Shown one piece after another: positions 47,806 to 58,969 of a stretch of 64,000 nt of DNA. The notes under the pieces are model-generated. The model made no database searches. It was not told the origin of the DNA and worked only from the letters and a program-made list of their open reading frames with translations. The stretch covers positions 3,038,001-3,102,000 of the forward strand of contig JAPEUQ010000001.1 in the NCBI GenBank assembly GCA_027946365.1, in the 5' to 3' direction. Position 1 is the first letter of the stretch, and each line of letters opens with the position of its first letter. Origin of the DNA: Kalmusia sp. IMI 367209 (taxonomy: Eukaryota > Ascomycota > Dothideomycetes > Pleosporales > Didymosphaeriaceae). The position numbers and the translations under genes were made by a program.

Positions 47806-49505
47806 ATGGAACTCTTTCCGGATAATATAATTCTTCGATGGCTCTGCACCGCCTTAATTTGCACTTTGGCATTTGCCTTTCTCTCGCGAGCCCAGCAGCA
47901 CTATCGCCTGCGGCATTTCAAGGGACCACGAACGGCAGGATGGTCATGGTGGTGGCATTCTAAAGCCGTGATATCAGGCTCAGCGCATGCATGGTACGCG
48001 CACGCTACGCAGCGGTATGGTGCGTATCGACTACTCGTTTACTTTACAAATCGTCAACAAGTGACCAAATCGGCAGACTGATTTTGAACACAACATACAG
48101 GTCCCATAGCGCGCGTAGCCCCCAACCACCTCGTGACTTCAGACCCTGACCTCTGGGCTCGTATTAATGCAGTGAGAAGCCCGTACACAAGAGCAGGATG
48201 GTACTATCACGCAGCTCGCTTCGAGCCGGGGAAGGATAACGTGTTCACCGAGTGCGATAACGAGCGGCACGATGCGCGGAGACGGAAGATGGCCGCAGGC
48301 GTAAGATGCTTCGACTGGAATTTGAAAGGCATTTTAGTTGACATTTCTCGCAGTACGCTGGTAAAGAGAATCCCACTCTGGAGCCCTCCATCGACACCCA
48401 CGTCAAGCAACTCATCCACCTGATCCGCACAAAGTACGCTTCTTCTGCGTCGTCCGCCGACACAGCTATGCCGATGGACATGGCCTCCAAAATTCAGTAC
48501 TTCACCCTCGACGTAGTCAGCGACGTCGGACTAGGCAAACCCATCGGCGACCTTGCCTCCGACAGCGACATCAACTCGTATCTCGAAGCCATGGGAGTCG
48601 GTCTACGCATCGCCAACGCCTCCTTCGGCCTGGGCACCTCCTGGCTGCGTGCCGTTCCGCTCGTCGGGCCCGCCATCAGTCCCTCTGAGAAGGACGCCAC
48701 CGGCTACGGCAGAATGATGGCCGAAGCGCGCAAGATCATCGAGGAGCGGCGCTCTAAGCCCACGCAGGAGAAATCAGACATGATCGCGTCCTTCATCCGA
48801 AACGGCGTCTCCGGCGACGACCTCTTCCAAGAAGTCTTCGAGACGCTGCTCGCGGGATCCGACACCACTGCCGCCGCGATTCGAATCATCATGCTCTACC
48901 TCATGAGCACGCCGCGTGTGTACGCAAAACTCCGCGCGGAAATCGATGCGACTGCCACACAAGGACTCGCACCCGCAACCCCGGCAATCGTATCTGACGC
49001 TGAAGCTCGGAAGCTGCCGTACTTGGGTGCAGTAGTGCGCGAAGCTATGCGGGTCCATCCGCCTGTCGTCAATCTCTTCTCGCGCGTCGCCCCACCAACC
49101 GGCGACGTCGTCACAGTACAGGGAAAAGAGTACTTCATACCCGGCGGCACTATGATCGGATACTCCGCCTTCGGAATGCATCGCCACAATACCGACTTAT
49201 ACGGCTCTGATGCGCACGTTTTCCGCCCTGAGCGCTGGCTTCTCGACGAGAGCGTGCCCGGGGAAAAGGACCGGCTAGCTAAGATGCAGAAAGTGAACGA
49301 TATGGTGTTTGGGTATGGGCGGTGGGTGTGTCTGGGGCGGCATATCGCGTTGATGGAGATTCACAAGGTGATTTTTGAGCTGGTGCGGGGCTTCGAGTTT
49401 GCGATTGTGAGGCCTGAGAAGCCGTGGGAGGTGTTTGAGACGATGGGCTTGTGGGATATCAGGGGGATGTGGGTTAATGTCGTGGAGAGGGAGCACGGGC
49501 AATGA
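47806..49505 (+). CDS. Cytochrome P450 monooxygenase
   Basis: Three exons: 47806-48019, 48101-48300 and 48354-49505 (introns 81 and 53 nt); 521 residues, normal for a fungal P450. Residues 9-27 form the N-terminal membrane anchor, followed by a basic and Pro-containing hinge (RHFKGPRTAGW). The I-helix oxygen-binding motif AGSDTT is at 305-310, the K-helix ExxR (EAMR) at 368-371, and the heme motif FGYGRWVCLG at 457-466 with Cys464 as the iron ligand. All essential residues are present. It is ER-bound and uses a separate P450 reductase. Overall it resembles the pisatin-demethylase/benzoate-hydroxylase-like fungal groups. No backbone synthase is nearby, so a biosynthetic cluster is not supported; detoxification or an isolated tailoring role is possible. 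Confidence 0.93.
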
Positions 49506-50151
49506 CCAGCCTGTAGAATGGGTTGAGTTGCTTTTTGTGACGCTGACAATGTTGGATTTGTGTTGTTTGGGTTGTTATGATCTGGACTGCTGGCTTTTAG
49601 TTCGATTGTTATGGTTTTGTGTGGTATCGTTCAGCCGTGGAACTGTACACTTAATGAACAACGCATATCTCGAGATTTCTCGCTGTCTTCTTCTATAGCT
49701 TACATATATTTCAATGCTTGCTTTCCTAGTGAATACTTTGCGCCGGATATCCTCATATGTAGCGTCGAATGCGCCTATCAAGACTACATGGAAAGATGCT
49801 CAACCGCTCTACATCGTGCTTCCTTGAATACCTTTAATCTCTTCCACGCAATATGGGGCCCTCATGTATACAAATAATTGACCAGTTGTCTGTTGCTCTC
49901 AACCTAAGGAAACAATCCGAGTCTTTTCGCGACATATTCTGACAGCGATATGCCACCTTCGTTCCATCTGCGCTAAATGTCTTGTACAGGCCAGCAAATT
50001 AGACACATTCTTCCTTCACATCGGGATGGGTAGACCCAATTTCCATCACGACAGTACACAGGCAGAGAAGTGACAACATTCTATATGCGGATTTTGAACA
50101 GTAGCTTCTTAACATACAAATCTATATACACGCTCTCTTCTCATAAGCTCT
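49506..50151. other. Convergent intergenic stretch
   Basis: Shared 3' region between the P450 (+) and the enoyl reductase gene (-). AT-rich; no coding or RNA feature seen. Confidence 0.6.
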
Positions 50152-51381
50152 CTACGTCTTCCCAAAAACAAACACTCCCTTCCCTTCCCTATACCCCTCA
50201 AGCGTATCCTTCACCTTCCCAATCAGTTCCTCCCCGCCGCTCTCCCACTCCCAGTTTATCCTCTCAACAGGCGTATCCTTAAATTGGCCCCTCCGTGTTA
50301 ACTCTAGCACCTCCGCGACCGTACTCTTTTTATCAGCTGGGTTATTTTCCGCCCACTTACTCACCCAGAACCCGTGGAAATGTATATCTTTGAATATGAG
50401 CATCGAAGCGGGTATGGTAAGCGGCTGCTTAGACATAGCGCCGTACGTGACGAAGTGCGAAGAGGACGCGAGTAGTTTCGCCATGGCGGTGGCCGGCTTG
50501 CCGTTTACGCAGTTGAGTGCGAGGCGGATGGGTGCGCGTCCGCCGTTCGTCCATTCTGCTGCCATGTCTTTGACGGACTGAGATTGTAGCTCTGCATCGG
50601 TGATGACAACGTCTGCGCCAATGTCTTTCAGATCTTGCTTGAGCTTCGCCTCGGCGGCTTTGTCGTCACGTCCGCGGATGACGTTTATACTCTTGACGCC
50701 CCACTGGCGAGCGAGTTGTATGGCGGCGCGGCCAACGCCCGAGTTGGCGCCGTTCTGGATGAAGAAGTCGCCTTCGTTGAGGTGCACGAAGTCCTTGAGC
50801 ATGCGGTACGCCGTACAGGGATTTATGCTCACGGTACCGGCTTGCACTGCGGTGATGCTTTCGCGCATCGAGTCATCTAATTTGACGACCTGCTCTACGG
50901 TAGCGCTTGCGTGCGTTCGCCATGTACCGAATCCCGGGCCGTTCATGATGACCCAGTCGCCCTTTTTGAAGCCCTCCTGCTTGGCCTTGTCGCCTAGCGC
51001 GATGATCTCTGCAACACCTTCATTGCCTGCTACAGCGATGGGTTTCGCGGTGCCGAGGGCGGTTGTGAAGGTGGGTTTGGAGGGGTAGACGCCTTGGATC
51101 TGATTGATGTCTGCGGGGTTGATGGGCGAGGCAAGGAAGCGGAGGGTCATGAGGGAGCCATGGGGCGGCGAGATGGAATGACTGTGGAGTGACAATACGT
51201 TCGGTGGCTCGCCATATTCCGTGAGTGTGAGGGCTTTGGCTTGTTCGTAGCCGTAGGCAGAGATGGCGCGTCGTTGGACGTGGGTGGGCGCGGTGCGACG
51301 GGGGAGTTGGCGGAGGCACTGGGGGCGCGACGAGGCGGTTAGGGCAAGCCTCGGAGCTGTAGATAGTGTTTTGGACGCCAT
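50152..51381 (-). CDS. ETR1: Mitochondrial trans-2-enoyl-CoA/ACP reductase (Etr1/MECR)
   Basis: Intronless, 409 residues from the ATG at 51381. The frame is open 63 codons further upstream, but the chosen start gives a classic mitochondrial presequence (MASKTLSTAPRL, with many Arg and Ser, no acidic residues for 40 positions). The body is a zinc-free MDR-type reductase: SPINPADINQIQGVYP near the substrate site, GNEGVAEI, and the NADPH-binding loop QNGANSGVGRAAIQLARQWG. The C-terminal GFWVSKWAENN is also family-typical. The enzyme performs the last step of mitochondrial type II fatty acid synthesis, needed for lipoic acid supply and respiratory competence. Confidence 0.94.
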   Translation of the reverse strand: MASKTLSTAPRLALTASSRPQCLRQLPRRTAPTHVQRRAISAYGYEQAKALTLTEYGEPPNVLSLHSHSISPPHGSLMTLRFLASPINPADINQIQGVYPSKPTFTTALGTAKPIAVAGNEGVAEIIALGDKAKQEGFKKGDWVIMNGPGFGTWRTHASATVEQVVKLDDSMRESITAVQAGTVSINPCTAYRMLKDFVHLNEGDFFIQNGANSGVGRAAIQLARQWGVKSINVIRGRDDKAAEAKLKQDLKDIGADVVITDAELQSQSVKDMAAEWTNGGRAPIRLALNCVNGKPATAMAKLLASSSHFVTYGAMSKQPLTIPASMLIFKDIHFHGFWVSKWAENNPADKKSTVAEVLELTRRGQFKDTPVERINWEWESGGEELIGKVKDTLEGYREGKGVFVFGKT

Positions 51382-51715
51382 TGTGGCGGGTGGGAGAGGA
51401 GAGGAGCGATATTGATAGAGATGCGCGGAATTTGTGGTCGGATGATGTTTTGGTGAGGTTGGAGCTATGACGTTGACGTGCCGAGGTTGGTGGGGACGGG
51501 TGGACCAGTTCCAATTCGGATCTGAAGCTTGCATTAGAAATAATTCACTGTCGTTCGAGGATATTATCATGTCGAAATGAGGTCTAGTGTTTCATATGGC
51601 TCAATTGTACGAGGCAAAGCTCGTGGAGCGTTATCAAATTATCTGACTTCTGTACCTTGACATGATAGCAGATTCGCTTTTCCATGTTTGCAATAAGTAC
51701 ATATATGAAGGCAGT
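51382..51715. promoter_or_regulatory. Intergenic, promoter of the enoyl reductase
   Basis: Between the Etr1 start codon and the Isn1 stop codon (both minus strand). No distinct motif noted. Confidence 0.5.
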
Positions 51716-53342
51716 TTACCTAGTCTTCCGTTGCTGTATCTCCTCCAGCGCGCCGATTTCGTCCAAAAGCTGCACTGTCTCTGTCGGATTGGCGATCCAC
51801 GCCGTCGTACAAGCTAATCGAGCCTTGAAGTCGTTCGCACCAGCGGATAAAAATTGATCCCCAACGTGCAATGTCTTACTACCATCAATGCCACCGAAGA
51901 AACGCTGACAAGCGAGGACGCCCCACGACTTGTCGCCGATATCGACAAACACGTCGTTGCCGCCATTGAAAGCGCAGAAAGGCAGGCGGTTGCCTACCTC
52001 GGACATTTCCTATCCCATGTTAGCTACACTGTAATATCGAAGTCCGTGTCATCGACATACTAGTATCTTCTGCGCGATGAGAACAGTCTCTTCGAGCGTC
52101 TCCCGGCAGAACTTGTGTCCGGGTTTCGGAATGATACCCACTGCTCGCTCTTTGCGAACAATGGTCGCCTCCATGTGCATGTTCTTGACTGTGTCTTGAA
52201 GGGATGCTTCGGCAATATCGAGTAGCGCTGTGATGTCCGGCTCTTCCCATAGAATCATCTCCTTGAGTAACCATTCTTGCTTGGGTACGAGTTTCAGCCT
52301 ATCTGGCGAGTCCCCATCAAATTTGAAGCAATAGTTGCTTTCTCCGCCCATAATCACAAGGCCATGCTTCGCTGAGTGCGGTAGATCCGAGGCATATATC
52401 GCATCCAAGAGTCCGTAGAGTCTCTCGTAATACTTGTGTGCCTCTGTATAGCCTGCCGCAGTCACAATGCCAATCCTGGACCCACTCCGCATCAATCTCA
52501 GGATGCGGTGAATGACCGGGTTTTCTGGGGTTAGGCATTGGCCGTCATCGTATAGGGTTACATCACCATCGAACGTCACAAGCTCTAAGGGTCCGTTGCG
52601 GACTAAGCTCATGACCTGGGCTGTGTTGAGGATAAGTCTGACGTCGTTGAAGGAAGGAGGCACGAAGCGGCGATAGCTGATGAAGCGCTGCTTATCTTGC
52701 CAAATGAATGCATCGTGAAGGGCTAGCGGAGTGAAGAAATTGGCTACCGAAGGCACGAGCAATTTCAGCTTGGACCGGTTCTGTGTGCCGGCCTTTTGAT
52801 GAGCAACTGAGTATCGATCAGCACGGGTTTGAAAGCAGTCTTCACATGGGAATGGCTATGGGGGGGCCGAGAACCCAAGACTTACTGTGATCGTTCACTA
52901 TCTCCTCGACATCACGCATAATCTCAGCATATCGTCGTTGAGTCCTCGTCGCCGTTGCGTCGACGGATTCGCCATTGGGTTCAAAGACGGCGGTAGGTTG
53001 AGAGTGTAGCACAAAGGGAACTGCCAGCAAGCCCTAAGACGGCGTTATCATACATCTGTTCCGGGTGCAAGTGGGACATAGTACCTTGATCCATTCGATC
53101 TGACAGATATGTTAGAGACAATCAGTTACTCAGGATAAATGCTCTTGAACCCACCAATTGGTCTCGCCGATGGGTCTGAACAGCATGTCAGCAAAGGTCC
53201 AGCTACGTGCACTGCGAACGAACCTTGAGAGCATCTGCAACATAAGTGTAAGCGTAGGTAGTTGACCAATCGGACGGAGCGAATGTGTGATTAAGTCGGC
53301 TGGGGTGAGCGACTTACATTCTACGCGGTATCTGGTCGTCAT
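51716..53342 (-). CDS. ISN1: IMP-specific 5'-nucleotidase (Isn1)
   Basis: Seven exons on the minus strand: 53342-53318, 53234-53224 (11 nt), 53175-53155 (21 nt), 53099-53085 (15 nt), 53033-52886, 52839-52061 and 52009-51716; 430 residues. Joining the first five exons gives MTTRYRVEYALKTHRRDQL then IEWIKGLLAVPFVLHSQ, matching the yeast Isn1 N-terminus residue for residue in layout. HAD-type catalytic motif FDGDVTLYDDG, NTAQV, TAAGYTEA, MGGESNYCF and HVGDQFLSAGANDFKAR are all present. The enzyme dephosphorylates IMP to inosine in purine turnover; cytosolic. The microexons sit at phase-0 or phase-1 junctions and all introns (46-83 nt) have GT-AG ends. Confidence 0.93.
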
Positions 53343-53764
53343 TGTGTAAACGAAGAAGAGTAGAGAAAGAGAAATCTGGGTGAATTGAGGTCTGAGTGAG
53401 CTGCGCTGTACAAAAGTGGCAGGGAAGGTGCGACTAGCTGAAACAAGATGGACCACGTGAGTACTTGACTTTTGAGCCACGAGTGCTGCAATTGGATTAC
53501 TGAATGTTGATCCGACGTTCAGCTGGTAGCAACTGGGACAGAAACACCATTTACCGTGTCAGCCACGATTTGTTTGTGCGTGAACGAGGAGAGAGGACAT
53601 GTGGGCGTGATTGTGGGCAGGGGTAGCTTAATCGATAGCCCTCACTAGCGAGCGAACTACGGCCGCCTCCGATGCTGGACCCTTGACCTAGGGTCAAAGC
53701 ATCCTTACCTCCACCCAGCGCGACCGCGTCCACCACCCCGCGTCTGTCGTCCAACCCGCCCAAA
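53343..53764. promoter_or_regulatory. Divergent promoter region, ISN1 / MED17
   Basis: The 422 bases between two divergent start codons must hold both promoters. GC-rich near the Med17 side. No clear TATA box. Confidence 0.6.
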
Positions 53765-55855
53765 ATGTCCGGCATAGATCCGCTGGCAAACGTCGTGCTG
53801 CGACCATGGCCCGTGTCAGCTAAGGAAGCGCTTACCAAAGAAGACTTACTCCTCCAGGTCGAGCAGCTCGCGACCGGGCGAAAACAGCCTCTGCGCGACA
53901 TCACCGAGAAAGTGCTACAGGATGATATTGCTGCTGGCAGAGACGGTCTTGTAGACTCGAAAGGTGGCGAACAGGATCAGAAGGAAGAGGAGGAGGCGCC
54001 GTCATCGCAGGAAACGCTCGAGAAAATCGCCAGGACGAGGCATGAGGTCTTCACCAAGCTAGAGTAGGCGCCCCCACTGTCGCACACATGGCATTTCTGA
54101 CAATGGGCAGATGGACCTCATTTGCAGCTGGCAATGCGCTCAATCTTGTCTCCATCATTCTCTCGCGCGATCTCACCAAATACCCCGGCGGGAAAGAACC
54201 AGATAATATCTACACGCCTGTTTTCCGGGACATGGGGGTTCCACGCGGGTCGTTCGGGCTAGTGAAAGGTACCCCACTTGATAGGTCGGATAGGCCCGAG
54301 GAGCGAGAGAGGGTCGCGAGCACGGCGAGGAGAAAGCTGTTGGCTATGAAGGGCTCGCGCATGGAGGCGTTAGACTGGGCTACGGATAACCTGCTGAAAG
54401 CTGCGACTGATCTCGAGACCAATATCCGCAAGGAGACCAAATATTGGGACGAGATTCTGTCGATATCAGACAAGGGTTGGCCACTGCAACGCACGCGGAG
54501 AGGTGTGCGTAATGCGCCGTTCGCTGTTAAGTATGGCCCCGCGGAAGGTAAGGTCACCTCACCCATTCACAGCCTCATATGACTAACATCTCTCAGCTAG
54601 CAATCACTTCAGAGCACGTGGCGTGGCACCCTTGCGGATGGACTCAGACGGCGGCATCATTCTCGACCCCGCCCTCACTAAGAAGCCGAAGGGCCTGCGC
54701 GTGCGAATTAGCGAAAATGACAAGATCATAGGCACTTCCCAAGCGACTATAAAAGGCGGCCTAGATGGACTTGCCATCGAGCGATCTATTCAGCTTGCTC
54801 GAGAATCCCTCATTGAAGAAGAGCTGTTCCATGAAATGTCTTTGGAGAGTCGCCAGTTACTAGCTTATGGAGTCGAACTACGCGACACGGTCATCCATGT
54901 CGCTGTACCGAGCGAAAGTGGCCAATCTGGGCATCGTAAAATACTGATCGACTGTATGGCCGAGGACGACCAAGCTCTCTCCACCCCAGGCGGCACTCAG
55001 AATTGGCTTGCCCAAGATGTCGCTGAGGCTTTACGCCTTTTGCTTGCACATGAACATCGCATGCGCTTATTCAGACGCACTCAAATCCCACCTCCGATGA
55101 CGCAGCATAAGCGAAACCAACCTACTCCGCCCCTTTTCCGCACTCTTCTGGGGATGTTCAGCCATTTGAACGCCGTGAACTCGCTCTACGCTTATCTGGG
55201 TGCAATCGTTAAGACCTTGAAGAGCGCTAGTCTAGACACGACGTTGGAAATATCTCGCGAAACGAACTGGGAAAAGCTGACCGAAACGATCAAGGAAGCG
55301 GACACGAAAGACCTTCCAGCCACCGATCAGCTCCTGGCAGTCTTCATCCGACCGTTCGAGGGAAAAGCCTCGCTGTCACTGCCATCCTCTAGCGGAGGTT
55401 CACTAGAGCACGTTATCATCAACACGAGGACCTACATTGGCCTGCCGCATTTCGGCACCGAGCACAAAGTCTCCCTTCCGCCTTCGCTCATCAATCTACT
55501 TAATCTCGAACACGATCCGATGCGCCAGCTAAAGTTTTCATCCACCGAAGAAGTGAGGACGTATCTTGACTGGCTCGTTTCTTTGGACATCGCTCAGAAC
55601 CTGCTCTTCAACGAGTTCAACGGACGGTCGATCATCAAATCATCGGATCCTTGCATTTCAGTCATGTCAAAGGGAAGCAAAAAGGGTTTTGTGAAAGAAG
55701 ACGACGTGGAAATCGAGTTGGAGAAGGCGACTTTGAAAGCGACTGCCACGGCGCATGGGCAACTGGCCACGGGCGTAGCAGTTGAGTCTTTCACCTGGAC
55801 TGGTACTCCGGGACGACCGGCTCTGAAAGCTAAGGTCAAGGCCTGGTTAGGATAG
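53765..55855 (+). CDS. MED17: Mediator complex subunit 17 (Med17/Srb4)
   Basis: Three exons: 53765-54063, 54111-54547 and 54597-55855 (introns 47 and 49 nt); 664 residues. The second intron junction gives PAEASNHFRARGVAPLR, and the first uses a GTAGGC donor with a TCTGAC branch point. The N-terminal part (WPVSAKEALTKEDLLLQVEQ, then a coiled coil) and the region with ALNLVSIILSR and ALLxxx-like helices match Med17, as does KPKGLRVRI through ESLIEEELFHEMSLESRQLL. Med17 is a head-module scaffold of Mediator and is needed for most RNA polymerase II transcription; nuclear. The length and order agree with filamentous fungal Med17. Confidence 0.9.
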
Positions 55856-56303
55856 GTGTGTACGCATGTGTGGCGCGAATGTGAGTACAGCCGGTGTAAT
55901 GGCACGTTCAACGCGGGAGAAATGCACAGGTTCCTAAGCTATACCCCTTACATTGCTTGGCATTTCGATCGATGATGTTTGGACGGATCATTACCGCGTG
56001 GCAGACGGGTAAGGCGCGAGGGGTTAAAGCGGGATATCCTAGCCATTGTGGGGTAGCTCTCCTCATCTTCGGAGAACTCTAATGCAAGAACAACAACGAT
56101 GGCTAGGTAATAGCAAGGCTTGTCAATTTCCCCACAACGATCATAATGACGCGGACATTTCCTACAAGAGCAGCTATAGGGACCAATTACTTTGAAACCC
56201 AGTGCTATGCTGTCATCTGCGGCTAGCGACTTGAAATCCAGAAAATATATCCAGACAAAAGCTTGCACGACTGTTCGTCATTCTCTCTTGTATACTTCTC
56301 GAG
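55856..56303. other. Intergenic, promoter of the yellow-type gene
   Basis: Between the Med17 stop and the start of the secreted yellow-type gene. AT-rich towards the start codon. Nothing else seen. Confidence 0.55.
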
Positions 56304-57794
56304 ATGTTTTCTCTACCAATACTGGCAGCAACCTGTCTCTTTCCTGCGTTTTCGCAGGCGCAAACCCGAGATCCAGGTGTTTACGGTCCTGCGCTTGAGG
56401 TTGTACACTTGTATAACGACCAGTGGCCTACAGGTTCGGTCCTACGTCAATCTCGTGATGTGTACTTATTCTCACGAAGGTATCGCGGTATCACGACAAG
56501 GTCGCAAATTCTCAAATTACCCCCCAGGATTGGACGCAAATAACACGAACGACGGCAGCAATGGGAAATACACTGTCGCAGAACTCATCGGCAATTATAC
56601 CGAGCGCCCGTACCCGAATGCTGAGATTAATAGCCCACCCGGCGGAGCTATCAACTACTCTACGTACCCAGCAAGTGCGTCGTCCGCGATTACCAGCCTC
56701 TCCACCCACAAGCATCTACTTTAAATGAGAGATGCATAGCTAATATCTACCAGCTGGCGCAAACTATCAAAACTTTTTAATAGGTGTGCAGTCGGTTGTT
56801 CTAGATGCACACGACCGCCTCTGGATCCTCGACACAGGGCGCGCTCTCACACCCAACTCTACGCTTGTGCCTGCCTCATACGGCGGCCCCAAACTGCTCG
56901 CCGTCGATCTATCCACCAACCAGGTCGTCAAGACCATTGTGTTCCCGCCCACTGTCGCATTCGCAGACTCCTACCTTAATGACGTGCGCTTCGATCTCCG
57001 TCCATCGCTCACCTCATCCGGCCAAGGCGTTGCTTACATCACGGATTCCAGCACAGAAGGGCGCAACGGCATCATCATCGTCGACCTCGGTACCGCCGAG
57101 AGTTGGCGGCACCTCGACGGCACGGCAGAAGTCCGGCCTCAGCGCGGTTTCGTAGGTGCGTCTCTCATCCCGAAGCACCCAGCAGATTCGAGGGAGAGTC
57201 TATTAACATGGCGTAGCTAGTGTATGGGGCGAACCACTTTACTACATCCCCGGTCCAGGCCAGCCACTCTCGTATACGCCATTTGGAAGCGACGGGATTG
57301 CGTTGGGGGCCGATGGCGAGGACCTATTCTGGACAGCAGTGGGCAGTCGGACGCTGTATAGTCTCAGCACGGAGCGATTGAGGGATAGGACTCTAAACTC
57401 CGAGCTTCAGGCTCAGAACGCGATTCGTAACCGCGGCGAGAAGGGTGTCAGCGATGGCATGGAAACAGACACCAATGGATACATTTACGCTGGCAATATG
57501 GAGCAGAACGCCATCAGCTTTTTCAATCCTGCCAACGCGTCGAGCGCGGCATTTGTGAGGGATCCGCGGATCAATTGGGTGGATACGAGTATGTTCTCCT
57601 GTTTCTGAATGGAGGTGTAGGGTTTGACTGACGTGGATCTAGTGGCTACGGGCGCGGATGGGTATCTGTATTTTACGGTCAATCAGCTGAGTTTCTCGAG
57701 CGCATTTTACCCTGGGATAGATCGGAGGGAGAGGCCGTTTGTATTGTTTCGGGCGCAGCTTCCGGGGAATGGAACGAGAGTTCTGCTGCAGTAG
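56304..57794 (+). CDS. Secreted major royal jelly/yellow family protein
   Basis: Five exons: 56304-56433, 56480-56674, 56754-57155, 57217-57588 and 57643-57794; introns 46, 79, 61 and 54 nt; 416 residues. The first 19 residues (MFSLPILAATCLFPAFSQA) are a signal peptide. The family's six-bladed propeller landmarks follow: WPTGIAVSRQGRKFSNYP, VQSVVLDAHDRLWILDTG, YLNDVRFDL, GVAYITDSS, SDGIALGADGEDLFW and KGVSDGMETDTNGYIYAGNM. In insects relatives act in melanin formation and bind amines; fungal members are secreted and of unknown function. Several NxS/T sites suggest N-glycosylation. Every junction keeps frame, so the gene looks intact. Confidence 0.9.
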
Positions 57795-57938
57795 GTGGTG
57801 CAAGGTTAGAGTGGACAAGAATGGTAGACGGGGAGTTTAATTTTCGCATTTGATCTATTTGCGTTTGGTCACATAGGTGGCGACCATGTCGTGCAGACAC
57901 CATTGATCAAAGCTGCTCAGGAGGTCAAGGCCAAGCCC

Positions 57939-58969
57939 CTAATCGTCCGCCTTCTTCACCTTAGACACCGGTCCTGCGCGCACAATACGACTACCATATT
58001 GTGCTTCATCCTTCTCGTGTGCCCTCGTGCAGTTGGGATTATGACAAGTGCCCTCCTTGTAGTTTATGCACTTTGCCCGCTTGCAAATTCGCCCTTTCTT
58101 AGCACAATTGCGACAGTTGAGGTCGGGATCGCAGCGAAGACTATTGCGGTAGCAGTAGATGCATACTGGAAAAAACCTGTGCATAGGAGTGGTGGGTCTT
58201 CTGGGAGGCCTGCGTACGAATTAGTTTTAAGACTACTGGACAGAGGTGAAAATTACTTCATTTGGGGAGCAGACTGATTCTGAACATGTTTGTGGGCGTG
58301 GTAGAAATCAGATGCCCTGGGTGGAGCGGGAACACCAGGGATCAACGCGCCGGCACCGGAAGCACTGAGAGGACCAGGCACCGCGCTGTCAATGTTCTTG
58401 CCCAAGGGCTTTGCGAGCGCAACGAATCGGTCCTCTAAGTCTGCGAAAGATGTCTCTGTTGGTCGCTCTTCGCCGGATTCGCTCAGTCGGGGGCGCTTCG
58501 ATGAGCGGAGTTTGCGATCGGAGTAGGAGCCCTCTGCGTTGTGTTCATCAGAGTCATCATCTGAAGAATCGCCGCTGGCATGGTTTGTAGCGGGGAGCCC
58601 GGCGCGTACTCTTGCAACGTTTGTCAGGTCTTGAACTTCGCTCCTCAAGCTTTTGACTTTGCCTTTCAGCTTTTTGATCTTGTGTTTGTATTTAGCTCGC
58701 ATCCCGCTGGAGTAGACGATGGTGCCGTCTATGATTGACGACCTGTGGGCAAGCAATTTTTCTTTCTCTTCCTCTAGCTCCGCGATGAGCTGGGAGGCGA
58801 TCAAGTTCTCTTTTTGGAGTTCAGAAATTCGCTGTTTGTCTGCATTCTGAGTCTTCCCGTTGTCATGTGCGCTTGTGTCAGCCTGTGGTGCGGAGTAGGT
58901 TGGATCATCAGGACCTAGATTGGCGCCTCCATCCGGTGAGCTAGGAGAATCTGGCGGGCTTGTGGTCAT
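57939..58969 (-). CDS. Coiled-coil protein with Zn2Cys6-like + CCCH zinc finger (paralog B)
   Basis: Two exons on the minus strand, 58969-58257 and 58209-57939 (47-nt intron); 327 residues. The plan matches paralog A at 43294-44731: a coiled coil (KQRISELQKENLIASQLIAE), a shared LTNVARVRAGLP segment, an acidic stretch, a basic RKLRSSKRPRL, and a C-terminal cysteine block. Cys254, 257, 264, 270, 273 and 280 have Zn(II)2Cys6 spacing, and Cys285-x7-Cys293-x4-Cys298-x3-His302 is a CCCH finger (CTRAHEKDE). An intron interrupts both genes just before the cysteine block, supporting common descent. Paralog B lacks A's Gly/Asn-rich extension. Start chosen at the ATG giving MTTSPPDSPSS; the frame is open upstream to non-ATG codons. 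Nuclear nucleic-acid binding is inferred. Confidence 0.85.

Noticed and set aside
51382..51570. 63-codon upstream extension of the enoyl reductase
   Set aside because: The downstream ATG gives a standard mitochondrial presequence; the extension is His/Pro-rich, has acidic residues and would bury it.
47806..57794. P450, reductase and secreted protein as a secondary-metabolite cluster
   Set aside because: No polyketide synthase, peptide synthetase, terpene synthase or cluster regulator lies nearby, and housekeeping genes (Isn1, Med17, Etr1) are interspersed.
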